This document shows, piece after piece, positions 51,870 to 59,670 of a stretch of DNA of 64,000 bases. The translations under genes were made by a program, and so were the position numbers. Origin of the DNA: Microterricola gilva (GTDB lineage Bacteria; Actinomycetota; Actinomycetes; Actinomycetales; Microbacteriaceae); the NCBI RefSeq assembly GCF_004217495.1, contig NZ_SHLC01000001.1, forward strand, positions 1,922,001-1,986,000, written 5' to 3'. Within the stretch, counting starts at the first letter, position 1. Each line of letters begins with the position of its first letter. The notes beneath the pieces are model-generated. The model had not been told where the DNA came from. It saw only the letters and a program-made list of their open reading frames with translations, and made no database searches.

Positions 51870-52525
51870 TGCGCACCCCCGAACAGCGCGGAGCGGCCGA
51901 TCGCGAGCATGGCCTCGTTCAGGGCCGCCTGGTCGGCAGCAGGAATGGCGGTCGCGCCTGCGGTTCCCGTTGTCGCCGTCGGGACGATACGGCGGATCGT
52001 CACGATGTCGGACTCGTCGAACCAGCGCTCGACGTGGCTCACCGTCCGGCCTTCGTATGGTGCGTGGATCACCTTGTTGTCCCCCGCGTAGATCACGATG
52101 TGCTCGGCGTTGTCCGTGACGATCAGGTCGCCCGGCTGAGCCTCGGCGAGGGAGGCCACCTCCGTGCCGGCCGTCATCTGGCCGGACACGAGCCGCGGCA
52201 CCTCGATGCCGAGATCGGCATAGACGCGCTGCACCAGCCCGGAGCAGTCCATTCCGCTGGCGTCCTCACCACCGAACACGTAGGGAACGCCGATGTACTT
52301 CATCGCCGCGTCCGTGACGGCCTGCCCGGTGACCCCGCCTGTCCGCGTCGAGCCGGCTTCCGCGGCACCGATGGCCGAGCCGAGCAGCTTCGAGAAGTCG
52401 GTCGCCGAGCTGCCCGATCCGGCATCGGTCTGGGCGACGGTGCGGGATGACGCAGCGCCGCTGAGCTGATCGATGGCCTCCTGGATGCTCTGCACCCGGC
52501 CGATCATCTCGACCATGGCGGTCAT
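51866..52525 (-). CDS. NlpC/P60 peptidoglycan endopeptidase of the flagellar operon
   Basis: Cysteine peptidase of 219 residues that probably cuts stem peptides to let the rod pass the wall, replacing the muramidase domain of FlgJ. The NlpC/P60 domain covers residues 75-180: MKYIGVPYVFGGEDASGMD then CSGLVQRVYADLG (catalytic Cys), AEHIVIYAG (catalytic His) and HAPYEGRTV. There is no signal peptide, suggesting export through the flagellar system. A FlgJ-like N-terminal rod-cap domain is not obvious. It overlaps fliJ and fliK by four bases each. Confidence 0.9.
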   Translation of the reverse strand: MTAMVEMIGRVQSIQEAIDQLSGAASSRTVAQTDAGSGSSATDFSKLLGSAIGAAEAGSTRTGGVTGQAVTDAAMKYIGVPYVFGGEDASGMDCSGLVQRVYADLGIEVPRLVSGQMTAGTEVASLAEAQPGDLIVTDNAEHIVIYAGDNKVIHAPYEGRTVSHVERWFDESDIVTIRRIVPTATTGTAGATAIPAADQAALNEAMLAIGRSALFGGAQ

Positions 52526-52968
52526 CGGCCGCGCTCCTCTGCCAAGTGGGAGACCCCACGCTGCCAGGCGGTTCCGGCCAGCTCGTCGAGCACGATCTGC
52601 TCGGCCTGAAGCTCGAGCTGCGCCTCCGTCTCCGCGTGACGGAACGCCAGCTTCTCGAGGCTGAGCGTGTTCTTCCGCGCGGCGGAGTACTCCTGCTGTG
52701 CCTCCTCCGCGCGGCGGCGACGTTCGGCCGTGACCGCAGCGAGCTCGGCGACCATGCTCCTGGATGAGGCCCGTGCGGCCGCGACGCCCTGCAGCGCACC
52801 CAGGGATCCGGGGGTCGCCGTCGACTCGCTGAGCACGCTGCGGGCCGCGGCTTCGCGTGCCGCGCTCTCGCGCGTTCCTGCGTTGGCGGCGGCGAGGCCG
52901 CCCGCTGCCTGGTCCTCTTCCAGCCGGCGCAGACGAAGCAGCCCACCCAGTGCGAAGTTCCGTGTCAT
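52522..52968 (-). CDS. fliJ: Flagellar export stalk protein FliJ
   Basis: Coiled-coil protein that links the FliI ATPase ring to FlhA; 148 residues, almost entirely helical with heptads from residue 70 (MVAELAAVTAERRRRAEEAQQEY) onward. The sequence is poorly conserved in the family, so the call depends on size, coiled-coil and location between fliI and fliK. It overlaps both neighbours by four bases. Confidence 0.87.
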   Translation of the reverse strand: MTRNFALGGLLRLRRLEEDQAAGGLAAANAGTRESAAREAAARSVLSESTATPGSLGALQGVAAARASSRSMVAELAAVTAERRRRAEEAQQEYSAARKNTLSLEKLAFRHAETEAQLELQAEQIVLDELAGTAWQRGVSHLAEERGR

Positions 52969-54338
52969 TCTCGTGCTCCCAACAGTCTGCTCAGCCGAGC
53001 AAGCTCGGCCCAGGCGTCATCCGCGGTTGATTGATCGGTCATGCGTTGCTGCAGAAAGGCGTTGATCTCGCCCTCGTGGTCGACGGCGGCATCGACGAGG
53101 GGGTTCGTGCCACGCCGGTAGGCCCCGACGTCGAGCAGATCCTGTGCCGAACGCCGGGCGGAGAGGGCACGGCGCAGCACGGCGGCTTGTTCGCTGCGCT
53201 CCGGCGGCGTGACCTTGCTCGCGACGCGCGAGATGGAGCTGAGCGCGTCGATCGATGGGAAGTGCCCGACGACGGCGAGCTTGCGGTCGAGCACGACATG
53301 GCCGTCGAGGATGGAGCGCGCCGAGTCGGCGATCGGCTCATTGTGGTCGTCGCCATCGACGAGCACCGTGTACATGCCGGTCACCGAGCCCCGTTCGGCC
53401 GTTCCGGCGCGTTCGAGCAGCTGGGCGAGCACGGAGAAGGTCGATGGCGGGTAGCCGCGTGTTGCGGGCGGCTCCCCCACCGAGAGCCCGATCTCGCGCT
53501 GCGCCATCGCGACGCGGGTCAGGGAGTCCATCATGAGCATCACGTCATTGCCGCGCTCCCGGAACGATTCCGCGATACGGGTGGCGACGAACGCGGCGCG
53601 CAAGCGCATCAGCGCCGGCTCGTCCGAGGTCGAGACGACCACGATGGAGCGGGCCAGGCCCTCCGCTCCCAAGTCGTCTTCAAGGAACTCGCGCACCTCC
53701 CGGCCGCGCTCGCCGATCAGGGCGATGACGCTGATCTGGGCGTCGGTGCCGCGGGCGATCATGCTGAGCAGCGAGGACTTGCCGACGCCGGAGCCCGCGA
53801 AGAGTCCCATGCGTTGGCCCTTGCCGACCGTGGTGAGAGTGTCGAGTGCGCGCACGCCGAGCTGCAGCGGGGTGTCGATTCTGGCTCGGTGCATGGCGGA
53901 CGGCGCCTCGTTCTGCAGCGACACGTAGCCGTCGGCATCCAGGGGACCCTTGCCGTCGATGGGTCGGCCGAGGCCGTCGAGCACGCGGCCGAAGAGCCCC
54001 GTTCCGGTCGGGACGCGTACCGGTTCGTTGCGCGAGCGCACCGGCGTTCCCACGCTGATGCCTGCCATGCGGCCGAGGGGCATGCAGCGGATGCCGCCGC
54101 GCGTCGACGCGACGACCTCGGCCTCGATCGGCGCAACGCCGTCGGCGTCCTGTCCGAAGTCGTCATGCCCGAAGTCGTTATGCCCGAGGCGCACGAGATC
54201 GCCGATGGCGCAGTCGAGTCCGACGACTTCTACGCCGAGGCCGACGATGGATGAGACCATGCCGGTGCGCTCGGGGCGGGCGGCGATGGCCGCATCGCGC
54301 AGCCGATCGACGCGGCTCGCGGCCGCCGCGGGGGTCAC
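52965..54338 (-). CDS. fliI: Flagellum-specific ATPase FliI
   Basis: ATPase that powers or primes flagellar protein export; 457 residues from GTG 54338. The P-loop GLFAGSGVGKSSLLSMIA lies near residue 175, Walker B VMLMMDSLTRVAMAQREIGLS near 265, and GEPPATRGYPPSTFSVLAQLLERAG is the FliI signature. In the N-terminal barrel there is a short repeat GHNDFGHDDFGQD. Cotranscribed with fliH. Confidence 0.96.
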   Translation of the reverse strand: MTPAAAASRVDRLRDAAIAARPERTGMVSSIVGLGVEVVGLDCAIGDLVRLGHNDFGHDDFGQDADGVAPIEAEVVASTRGGIRCMPLGRMAGISVGTPVRSRNEPVRVPTGTGLFGRVLDGLGRPIDGKGPLDADGYVSLQNEAPSAMHRARIDTPLQLGVRALDTLTTVGKGQRMGLFAGSGVGKSSLLSMIARGTDAQISVIALIGERGREVREFLEDDLGAEGLARSIVVVSTSDEPALMRLRAAFVATRIAESFRERGNDVMLMMDSLTRVAMAQREIGLSVGEPPATRGYPPSTFSVLAQLLERAGTAERGSVTGMYTVLVDGDDHNEPIADSARSILDGHVVLDRKLAVVGHFPSIDALSSISRVASKVTPPERSEQAAVLRRALSARRSAQDLLDVGAYRRGTNPLVDAAVDHEGEINAFLQQRMTDQSTADDAWAELARLSRLLGARE

Positions 54339-55000
54339 TGGCCCTGCCCATCGATACCGTGGCCACCGAGTGCCCTGCGTGCGCGCAGCACGGCGGTGCC
54401 GATGCGTGCGTCGACGAGGCCGTCCGGGAGTTGGGCGACGGCGTCACCCCTGCCGAGCCCCGGGTCGGATTGCACGCTGAGCGCCTGCGGGAGCTGCCCG
54501 GCTGCGCGGAGCATCTCCGCGTCATCCGGGTGCATGCGCAGGATCACCCCTGGAAGCTCGGCGTCGGAGCCGAGCGTGCCAAGCACGCGGCGGAGCGCGG
54601 CGGAGGCACCGGCGCTTGCGTCACTGAGCTCGGAGCCGATGACGGCCTCCGCGAGCTCGAGTGCGGCGGCGAGCACCGCGTCATCGCTCTGTTCGAGCAC
54701 CGGAATGACGGTGCGTTGCACGGCGGCCGCGGCCACAGCCAGCGTCGCGCATTCGGCGTCGACCGTCGCGGCCGCCAGCCTGGCCTGTTCCGCGTGCTCC
54801 GCCTCGAGGTTGGCGAGTCGCTCGGCGGCGACCACACTCGCCTCACGCAGCCCGGCGGCGTAGCCGGCCGCGTGGCCTCTGACCATTGCCTGTTCGATGG
54901 CCCGTTGCAGGCTCTCCTGATCGCGCACCCCGCTGGTTCCAGCACCGTCGACGCTCGGAAAGGCGAGCGTCTCGAAGATGGCGTCAGTCGACGAAGGCAT
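54335..55000 (-). CDS. fliH: Flagellar assembly protein FliH
   Basis: Peripheral stalk that regulates FliI; 221 residues from ATG 55000, chosen because GGAG lies six bases upstream, while an alternative GTG at 55012 lacks a ribosome binding site. Helical, Ala/Glu-rich middle (GYAAGLREASVVAAERLANLE), and a FliH/AtpE-type C-terminal domain with PGVILRMHPDDAEML and SDPGLGRGDAVAQ. It overlaps the fliG end by 17 bases. Confidence 0.88.
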   Translation of the reverse strand: MPSSTDAIFETLAFPSVDGAGTSGVRDQESLQRAIEQAMVRGHAAGYAAGLREASVVAAERLANLEAEHAEQARLAAATVDAECATLAVAAAAVQRTVIPVLEQSDDAVLAAALELAEAVIGSELSDASAGASAALRRVLGTLGSDAELPGVILRMHPDDAEMLRAAGQLPQALSVQSDPGLGRGDAVAQLPDGLVDARIGTAVLRARRALGGHGIDGQGQ

Positions 55001-56006
55001 CTTCGTCTCCACGCGAAACGGTGATGTGGCCGTCGGCCTCCAGATTGCGGATGGCACGCACCACCTCGGCACGGGCCTCCTCCACCTGCGAGAGTCGCAG
55101 CGGGCCCGTCGAGCCGATCTCGTCGTCCAGGAGCTCGCGGTTGCGCTCGGACATGTTGCCGCGGATCATCTCGGCGACGGGTTCTGTCGCACCCTTCATC
55201 GCGACGGCGAGAACCCGCACATCGATGCCGCGCAGCACCTGCTGCACATCGCGACGTTCGAGGCGCACGATGTCGGCGAAGGTGAGCATGCGCGAGCGCA
55301 CCTCGTCGGCCAGCACCGGGTCGCGCAGGTCGAGGCCTTCGAGCACCGCACGCTCCGTGGCGAGATCGGCCCTGTTGATGATCTCGACGAGCGGTTGGAC
55401 GCCACCGACGACCTCGAAGCTGTCTCTGCTGGTCACGACGGCGCCCGCGCGCAGCTTGAGGGTGTCTGCGAGGATCCGAACGGCCTCCGGCGTCGCGCTG
55501 CCCATCGTGGCGATGCAGTGGGCGACGTCGGTTCGCACGGTCTCGTCGAAGCCGGCGAGCACGGCGGAGGCCTGCTCCGGCCGCAGGTGCGCGAGCACGA
55601 GCGCGGCGGTCTGCGGCAGTTCGGCGGCGAGCAGGCTCTGCAGCTGCCCGGGCTCCGCGGCATCCAGGAACTCGAATGCACGCCCCGCCATCGACGACGC
55701 GACGCGGCTCATCACCCCGGCCGCCTTCTCGGCGCCGAATGAGGCTTCGAGCAGGCCGACGGCGAAGTCCTTGCCACCCCTGGTCTGGCGGGTGCCCTTG
55801 GTGGCCATCGCGTGGAACTCGGCGAGTGTCTCCTCGGCGACCGTGGCGTCGACGCGGCGCAGGCGCACGATCTCGGCGGTGACCTCCTCCGCCTCGTGCT
55901 CGTCGAACTGTTTCATGACCTCCGCTGCACGCAACGGGTCCATGTTCATGAGCACGACGGCGGCCTTCTGCGTTCCGCTCAGTGCTGTGGCCTTGACCCC
56001 GTTCAT
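54984..56006 (-). CDS. fliG: Flagellar motor switch protein FliG
   Basis: Rotor protein that receives torque from MotA; 340 residues from ATG 56006. SGTQKAAVVLMNMDPLRAAEVMKQFDEHEAEEV opens the N-terminal domain; the middle and C-terminal ARM-type domains (IIRADLATERAVLEGLDLRDPVLADEVRSRMLTFADIV) carry the charged torque-generating helix near residue 270. It overlaps fliF by four bases. Confidence 0.95.
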   Translation of the reverse strand: MNGVKATALSGTQKAAVVLMNMDPLRAAEVMKQFDEHEAEEVTAEIVRLRRVDATVAEETLAEFHAMATKGTRQTRGGKDFAVGLLEASFGAEKAAGVMSRVASSMAGRAFEFLDAAEPGQLQSLLAAELPQTAALVLAHLRPEQASAVLAGFDETVRTDVAHCIATMGSATPEAVRILADTLKLRAGAVVTSRDSFEVVGGVQPLVEIINRADLATERAVLEGLDLRDPVLADEVRSRMLTFADIVRLERRDVQQVLRGIDVRVLAVAMKGATEPVAEMIRGNMSERNRELLDDEIGSTGPLRLSQVEEARAEVVRAIRNLEADGHITVSRGDEDAFVD

Positions 56007-57589
56007 ACCGGCTGCCTGTCATCCATGAGCGCCCGGAGGTACTCGGCGGTCTTCTGCGGGTCGCGCGCTGCGAGCATCTCGATCTCCGAACGCGTGCGGT
56101 CGGAATCGGGCGCGACCGGGAGTACCTCGGTCTCGAGCTGCAGGGGCACGGTCGGCGCCGGCAGCACGAGCGGCTCCTGCGCGGCGGCCAGCGCGGCGCG
56201 GGCGGCGAGGAGTTCCTCCTCGTCGACGGCCTCACGGCTGGCGCGGCGCGAACGGCTGATCATGACGGTGATGAACACGAGGGCGATCAGCACGGCCAGG
56301 GCGATGATGCCCATCCGCACGATCTCCGTGAGCTGTTCGGAGGCCGCAGCCGCCTTGGCGTCGGCCAGGGCCGTCTCGGCCGCCGTGGCGCCGCTGCTGT
56401 CGAAGCTCATGTATTCGACGGTGACGGTGTCGCCGCGGTCGACGTCGATGCCGGCGGCCGCCGACACGAGTGCACGCAGATTGGCCATGTTCACGGTGCC
56501 CGGGATGTCGTCGTTGACGGCGACCGAGACCGACTGCCTGTCGAGGGTTCCGGCCGGGATCGAGCGCGTCTCCGTCACCTTGTCGACGGCGTTGTTGCTG
56601 GTCACCGACTCCGAGTTGAACGTGCCGTTGCCGTTGGCACCGCCGGGGACGGCAATGTTGTCCGGTCCGAGCACGCCTGCCCCTGTTCCCCCGGTCCCTG
56701 TGTAGCTCTCTGTCTCTCGTGACTCGTTCAACGGCGTGACGGTCTCCGGGGCGACGAATGTCTCTGCTACGCGTTCGGCCGACTCGCTGCTGACATCGGC
56801 CGCGACGACGACGGTCGCGTTGCCGACGCCGACGACGGTGTCGAGCATCGCCTGCACGGCGGTGCGCACCCGGGTCTCGTAGTCGTTGGCCTGCTTGCCT
56901 GCCCCGCCCGTCGGGCTGCCGCCGACGGCGGAGAGCACGGTCCCCGACGAGTCGATGACGGCGACATCCGTTGCCGTCATGCCCTCGATCGACGCCGAGG
57001 TGAGGTGGACGATCGCCTGGACCTGCTCGGCGTCGAGCGACTCGCCCCGCTCTGTCTCGATGAACACCGACGCGGTCGGCGCGGCCTTCTCCGCGGCGAA
57101 GACGGTCTCCTGCGGGATGGCGAGACGAACGGATGCCGTCTTCACCCCGCTGAGAGCCGAGATCGTCGCGGCGAGCTCACCCTCGAGCGCACGCTTGTAC
57201 GTGACGGACTGCTGGAACTCGGAGGTGGTGACACCCATGTCGTCGAGCAGCGAATAGCCGCCGCTGCTCGAGCTGGGCAGCCCGTCGGCCGCCGCCTTGA
57301 GACGCTCGTTGTACACATCGGCCTGCGGGACCATGATGGTGCCGCCGCCGTCGCTGAGCTCGTAGGGAATGCCGTCGGCCTGGAGCTGCTCGACGATCGA
57401 GTTCGCGTCCGCGGCCTGCAAGCCGGTGAAGAGGGGTGCGTACGACGGCCGGCTGAGCCAGATGCCGAGCCCGGCGACGCCGAGCACGAGCACGGCGACG
57501 GCGAGCAGCGCGAGGGTGCGCTGCGCGACGGTGAACTCGCGGACTCCCGCCGTGAAGCGCTGGAAGAAGGAGGTGACCTGCCGGGGCAT
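56003..57589 (-). CDS. fliF: Flagellar MS-ring protein FliF
   Basis: Membrane ring on which the rod and C-ring are built; 528 residues with one helix at each end (residues 28-46 and 426-447). The periplasmic part starts RPSYAPLFTGLQAADANSIVEQLQADGIPYEL and has the ring-building motifs KRALEGELAATISAL and ARVRLAIPQ-type VRLAIPQET. The C-terminal FliG-binding tail EMLAARDPQKTAEYLRALM is intact. ATG 57589 overlaps fliE. Confidence 0.95.
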   Translation of the reverse strand: MPRQVTSFFQRFTAGVREFTVAQRTLALLAVAVLVLGVAGLGIWLSRPSYAPLFTGLQAADANSIVEQLQADGIPYELSDGGGTIMVPQADVYNERLKAAADGLPSSSSGGYSLLDDMGVTTSEFQQSVTYKRALEGELAATISALSGVKTASVRLAIPQETVFAAEKAAPTASVFIETERGESLDAEQVQAIVHLTSASIEGMTATDVAVIDSSGTVLSAVGGSPTGGAGKQANDYETRVRTAVQAMLDTVVGVGNATVVVAADVSSESAERVAETFVAPETVTPLNESRETESYTGTGGTGAGVLGPDNIAVPGGANGNGTFNSESVTSNNAVDKVTETRSIPAGTLDRQSVSVAVNDDIPGTVNMANLRALVSAAAGIDVDRGDTVTVEYMSFDSSGATAAETALADAKAAAASEQLTEIVRMGIIALAVLIALVFITVMISRSRRASREAVDEEELLAARAALAAAQEPLVLPAPTVPLQLETEVLPVAPDSDRTRSEIEMLAARDPQKTAEYLRALMDDRQPV

Positions 57590-57915
57590 CAGGCTTGCAT
57601 CCTCATGATCTCGTTGAACGCGTCGACGCCCTTGTTGCGGATGGCGGCGACGAGCTCGACCGTGACCTGGGCCTTCGTCGACGCGATCGTCGCGGCGTGG
57701 ATGTCGGTGAGGTCACCCGTGACAGCGCGCAGCGCGAGCTCGTTCGACGTCGACTGCAGCTGCTGCATGTTCTCGACCGCGCCGCTGAGCGCGGTGGCGA
57801 AACCGGTCCCCCCGGTTGCCGCAGGCGCCGCCGCACCGTCGATGTAGCCGCTCTGGCGAACGCCCTGCACCGCGCCGGCGCCGGCCGAGATGGCGTCGAT
57901 TGCTCCGATAGGCAT
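57589..57915 (-). CDS. fliE: Hook-basal body protein FliE
   Basis: Junction protein between MS-ring and rod; 108 residues from ATG 57915. The C-terminal half (KAQVTVELVAAIRNKGVDAFNEIMRMQ) is the conserved FliE helix pair. Its start overlaps the flgC stop and its stop overlaps the fliF start, both as TGATG. Confidence 0.94.
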   Translation of the reverse strand: MPIGAIDAISAGAGAVQGVRQSGYIDGAAAPAATGGTGFATALSGAVENMQQLQSTSNELALRAVTGDLTDIHAATIASTKAQVTVELVAAIRNKGVDAFNEIMRMQA

Positions 57916-58304
57916 CAGCCACGTCCGATCTGGAGCGCGGCCTGGTAGCTTTCCTTGGCCCGGTCGACGACGGCGGCGTTGGCCTGGTAGCCGCGCTGCG
58001 CCATGATCAGGCTGCTCATCTGGGCTCCGAGGTCGATGTTCGGGTAGCGCACGTAACCGTTCGCGTCTGCGAGGGGGTGTTCCGGTTCGTAGACCATCCG
58101 GCCCTCGGCGTCGCCCTGCTCCGTGCCCGCGACGAACACGCCTCCGTCTTCGCCGGCCTGGGCGAGGACGAAGCGCTCCTGGAACGCGGCTCCGTCGGTC
58201 GAGGTCGCGGTGTTGATGTTCGCGATGTTGTCCGAGATCGCGTCGAGCCACTTGCGGTGGACGGTCATCGCCGATCCGGCGATTCCGATTGCGTCAAAAG
58301 TCAT
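57915..58304 (-). CDS. flgC: Proximal rod protein FlgC
   Basis: Rod subunit; 129 residues. N-terminal AGSAMTVHRKWLDAISDNIANINTA and C-terminal LGAQMSSLIMAQRGYQANAAVVDRAKESYQAAL are characteristic. It lies 14 bases after flgB. Confidence 0.95.
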   Translation of the reverse strand: MTFDAIGIAGSAMTVHRKWLDAISDNIANINTATSTDGAAFQERFVLAQAGEDGGVFVAGTEQGDAEGRMVYEPEHPLADANGYVRYPNIDLGAQMSSLIMAQRGYQANAAVVDRAKESYQAALQIGRG

Positions 58305-58318
58305 GAGTCATTCCCTCG

Positions 58319-58660
58319 TCAATTGCTTCTCATAGCGCTGCGAACGCTCGTGAACTGGCCCTCGATGGCGCGGGAGGCGAACTGGAAGCGCAGCACCGTG
58401 TCGATGTTGGAGAGCGTCTCGGTGTCGAGGTTGACGTTGTTGCCGTTCAGGCGTGTCGGTTCGAGCGAACGCTCGACCGTGGCATCCGCGTGCCCGTCGC
58501 CGCCGGCGATCGATGCGGCAAGCGCACCCTCGAACGCGACCCTCTTGGCGTGGTAGCCGGGGGTGTTGACGTTGGCGATGTTGTCGGCGATGGAGCGCTG
58601 GCGCATGGCCAGGCCATCCAGAGCACTGGAGAGTGCTGAGAGGCTCACGGAATCGAACAC
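58319..58660 (-). CDS. flgB: Proximal rod protein FlgB
   Basis: Rod subunit; 113 residues from GTG 58660, which follows AAGGA by five bases. The rod motif LAMRQRSIADNIANVNTPGYHAKRVAFEGAL is at residue 16 onward. The same frame is open up to a GTG at 58735 that sits just downstream of the sigma-28-type promoter, so a longer, leaderless product with 25 extra residues is possible. It is the first gene of the large flgB-flgE operon. Confidence 0.93.
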   Translation of the reverse strand: MFDSVSLSALSSALDGLAMRQRSIADNIANVNTPGYHAKRVAFEGALAASIAGGDGHADATVERSLEPTRLNGNNVNLDTETLSNIDTVLRFQFASRAIEGQFTSVRSAMRSN

Positions 58661-58740
58661 ATTCGTCCTTACGACGGCGATGCGGCTGACAGGTGGCCGA
58701 TCCGTGGCCGAAGAAGGTGAGCGATCCGTGCTCACTTCCC

Positions 58741-58769
58741 ACTCTCGGCCGATTCCTGCGATCCGTTAG
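58741..58769 (-). promoter_or_regulatory. Sigma-28-type promoter of the flgB operon
   Basis: CTAAC (58765-58769), 15 bases, GCCGAGAGT (58741-58749) on the minus strand, about 80 bases before flgB. The boxes are identical to those of the flgN promoter. Confidence 0.75.
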
Positions 58770-58808
58770 TGCGTGCGCGCAGCGATCTTGCGCGCCCTGC
58801 AGACCGCT

Positions 58809-59135
58809 CTAGCCGGAGACGTCGAGGTAGACGGATGCCGCAGCCGACCGCGGTCGCGGGACGACGCGCAGCGCCTCGAGGTGCCTGCCGACCTGCGTGC
58901 GTTCGTTGCGCAGCTCGTCCTCACGTTGGAGCTGGCGTTCGTGCAGTGCGTTCGCGCGCTCGCGCAGCGACTCGGGCAGGGCGGGCAGCTGTGCGGGTGC
59001 GTGCCACATGCCGCTTCCGGCATAGACATCGCCGGTCGCGTCGTCGGACGGGTCCTCGACGGCGAGAGCGTTCTCCAGTTCGGTGAGCACGACCAGCCAC
59101 AGCCGTTCGGCGTCGCTGGCCTGGCGCGGTGGCAT
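58809..59135 (-). CDS. FliT-like small protein of the flagellar operon
   Basis: Protein of 108 residues from ATG 59135, 22 bases after fliS, the place FliT (export chaperone of FliD) takes in many operons. A first helix (DAERLWLVVLTELENALAV) and a second, charged helix (LRERANALHERQLQREDELRNERTQVGRHLEALRVV) fit a helical chaperone, but similarity to FliT is not demonstrable by eye. A TTG start overlapping the fliS end is possible. Confidence 0.62.
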   Translation of the reverse strand: MPPRQASDAERLWLVVLTELENALAVEDPSDDATGDVYAGSGMWHAPAQLPALPESLRERANALHERQLQREDELRNERTQVGRHLEALRVVPRPRSAAASVYLDVSG

Positions 59136-59157
59136 GTCGGCGGGGTTGTTCTCCGGC

Positions 59158-59670
59158 CTAGGCAATGCCCAACGCTCCCGTGCCCTGTGCCGCCTGCTGT
59201 GCCGGCAGGATTGCCGCGGCATCGTGCCAGGCGGCGCGGAGCGGCTCGAGCAGGGCGATGGCCTCCCGCGTGCGTGCGACGTCGCGGTGGATGTTCGCGA
59301 GCACGAGGGCGTTGGTGACGTAGGTGTAGAGGGCGAGGAGACCGTCCGCGCCGTCCCACACGTCGAGCCGGAGCGATCCGCTGAGCTCGGTGAGGATCGC
59401 CTGCGCGTGCTGAAGCTGATCGCTCGCGGCCGGCCAGTTCTCGGCGAGCTGCGCCTGCTCCGCGCGACCGAGGTCGAGCAGCAGGCGGTCGTAGAGCATG
59501 GTGAGCAGGCGCACAGGCGTCGCGGAGAGCACCGCGTCGCGGTTGAGTTGGGCGGCACGGTCGGCCGCGGCCGGCACGGCGGGGCGCTGGGGCGCGAAGG
59601 CGATGGGCGCCGCGGCCGGCTGCGCGTCTGCGCTCGGCGCGGTGTCCGTGGTGATGCCGATGAGTTTCAC
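59158..59670 (-). CDS. fliS: Flagellin export chaperone FliS
   Basis: Chaperone preventing flagellin polymerisation in the cytoplasm; 170 residues from GTG 59670, which overlaps the fliD stop (TAGTG). An unusual N-terminal extension of about 45 Ala/Pro-rich residues precedes the domain, which begins LNRDAVLSATPVRLLTMLYDRLLLDL and continues QLQHAQAILTELSGSL, ALYTYVTNALVLANI. These are the four FliS helices. Confidence 0.92.
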   Translation of the reverse strand: MKLIGITTDTAPSADAQPAAAPIAFAPQRPAVPAAADRAAQLNRDAVLSATPVRLLTMLYDRLLLDLGRAEQAQLAENWPAASDQLQHAQAILTELSGSLRLDVWDGADGLLALYTYVTNALVLANIHRDVARTREAIALLEPLRAAWHDAAAILPAQQAAQGTGALGIA

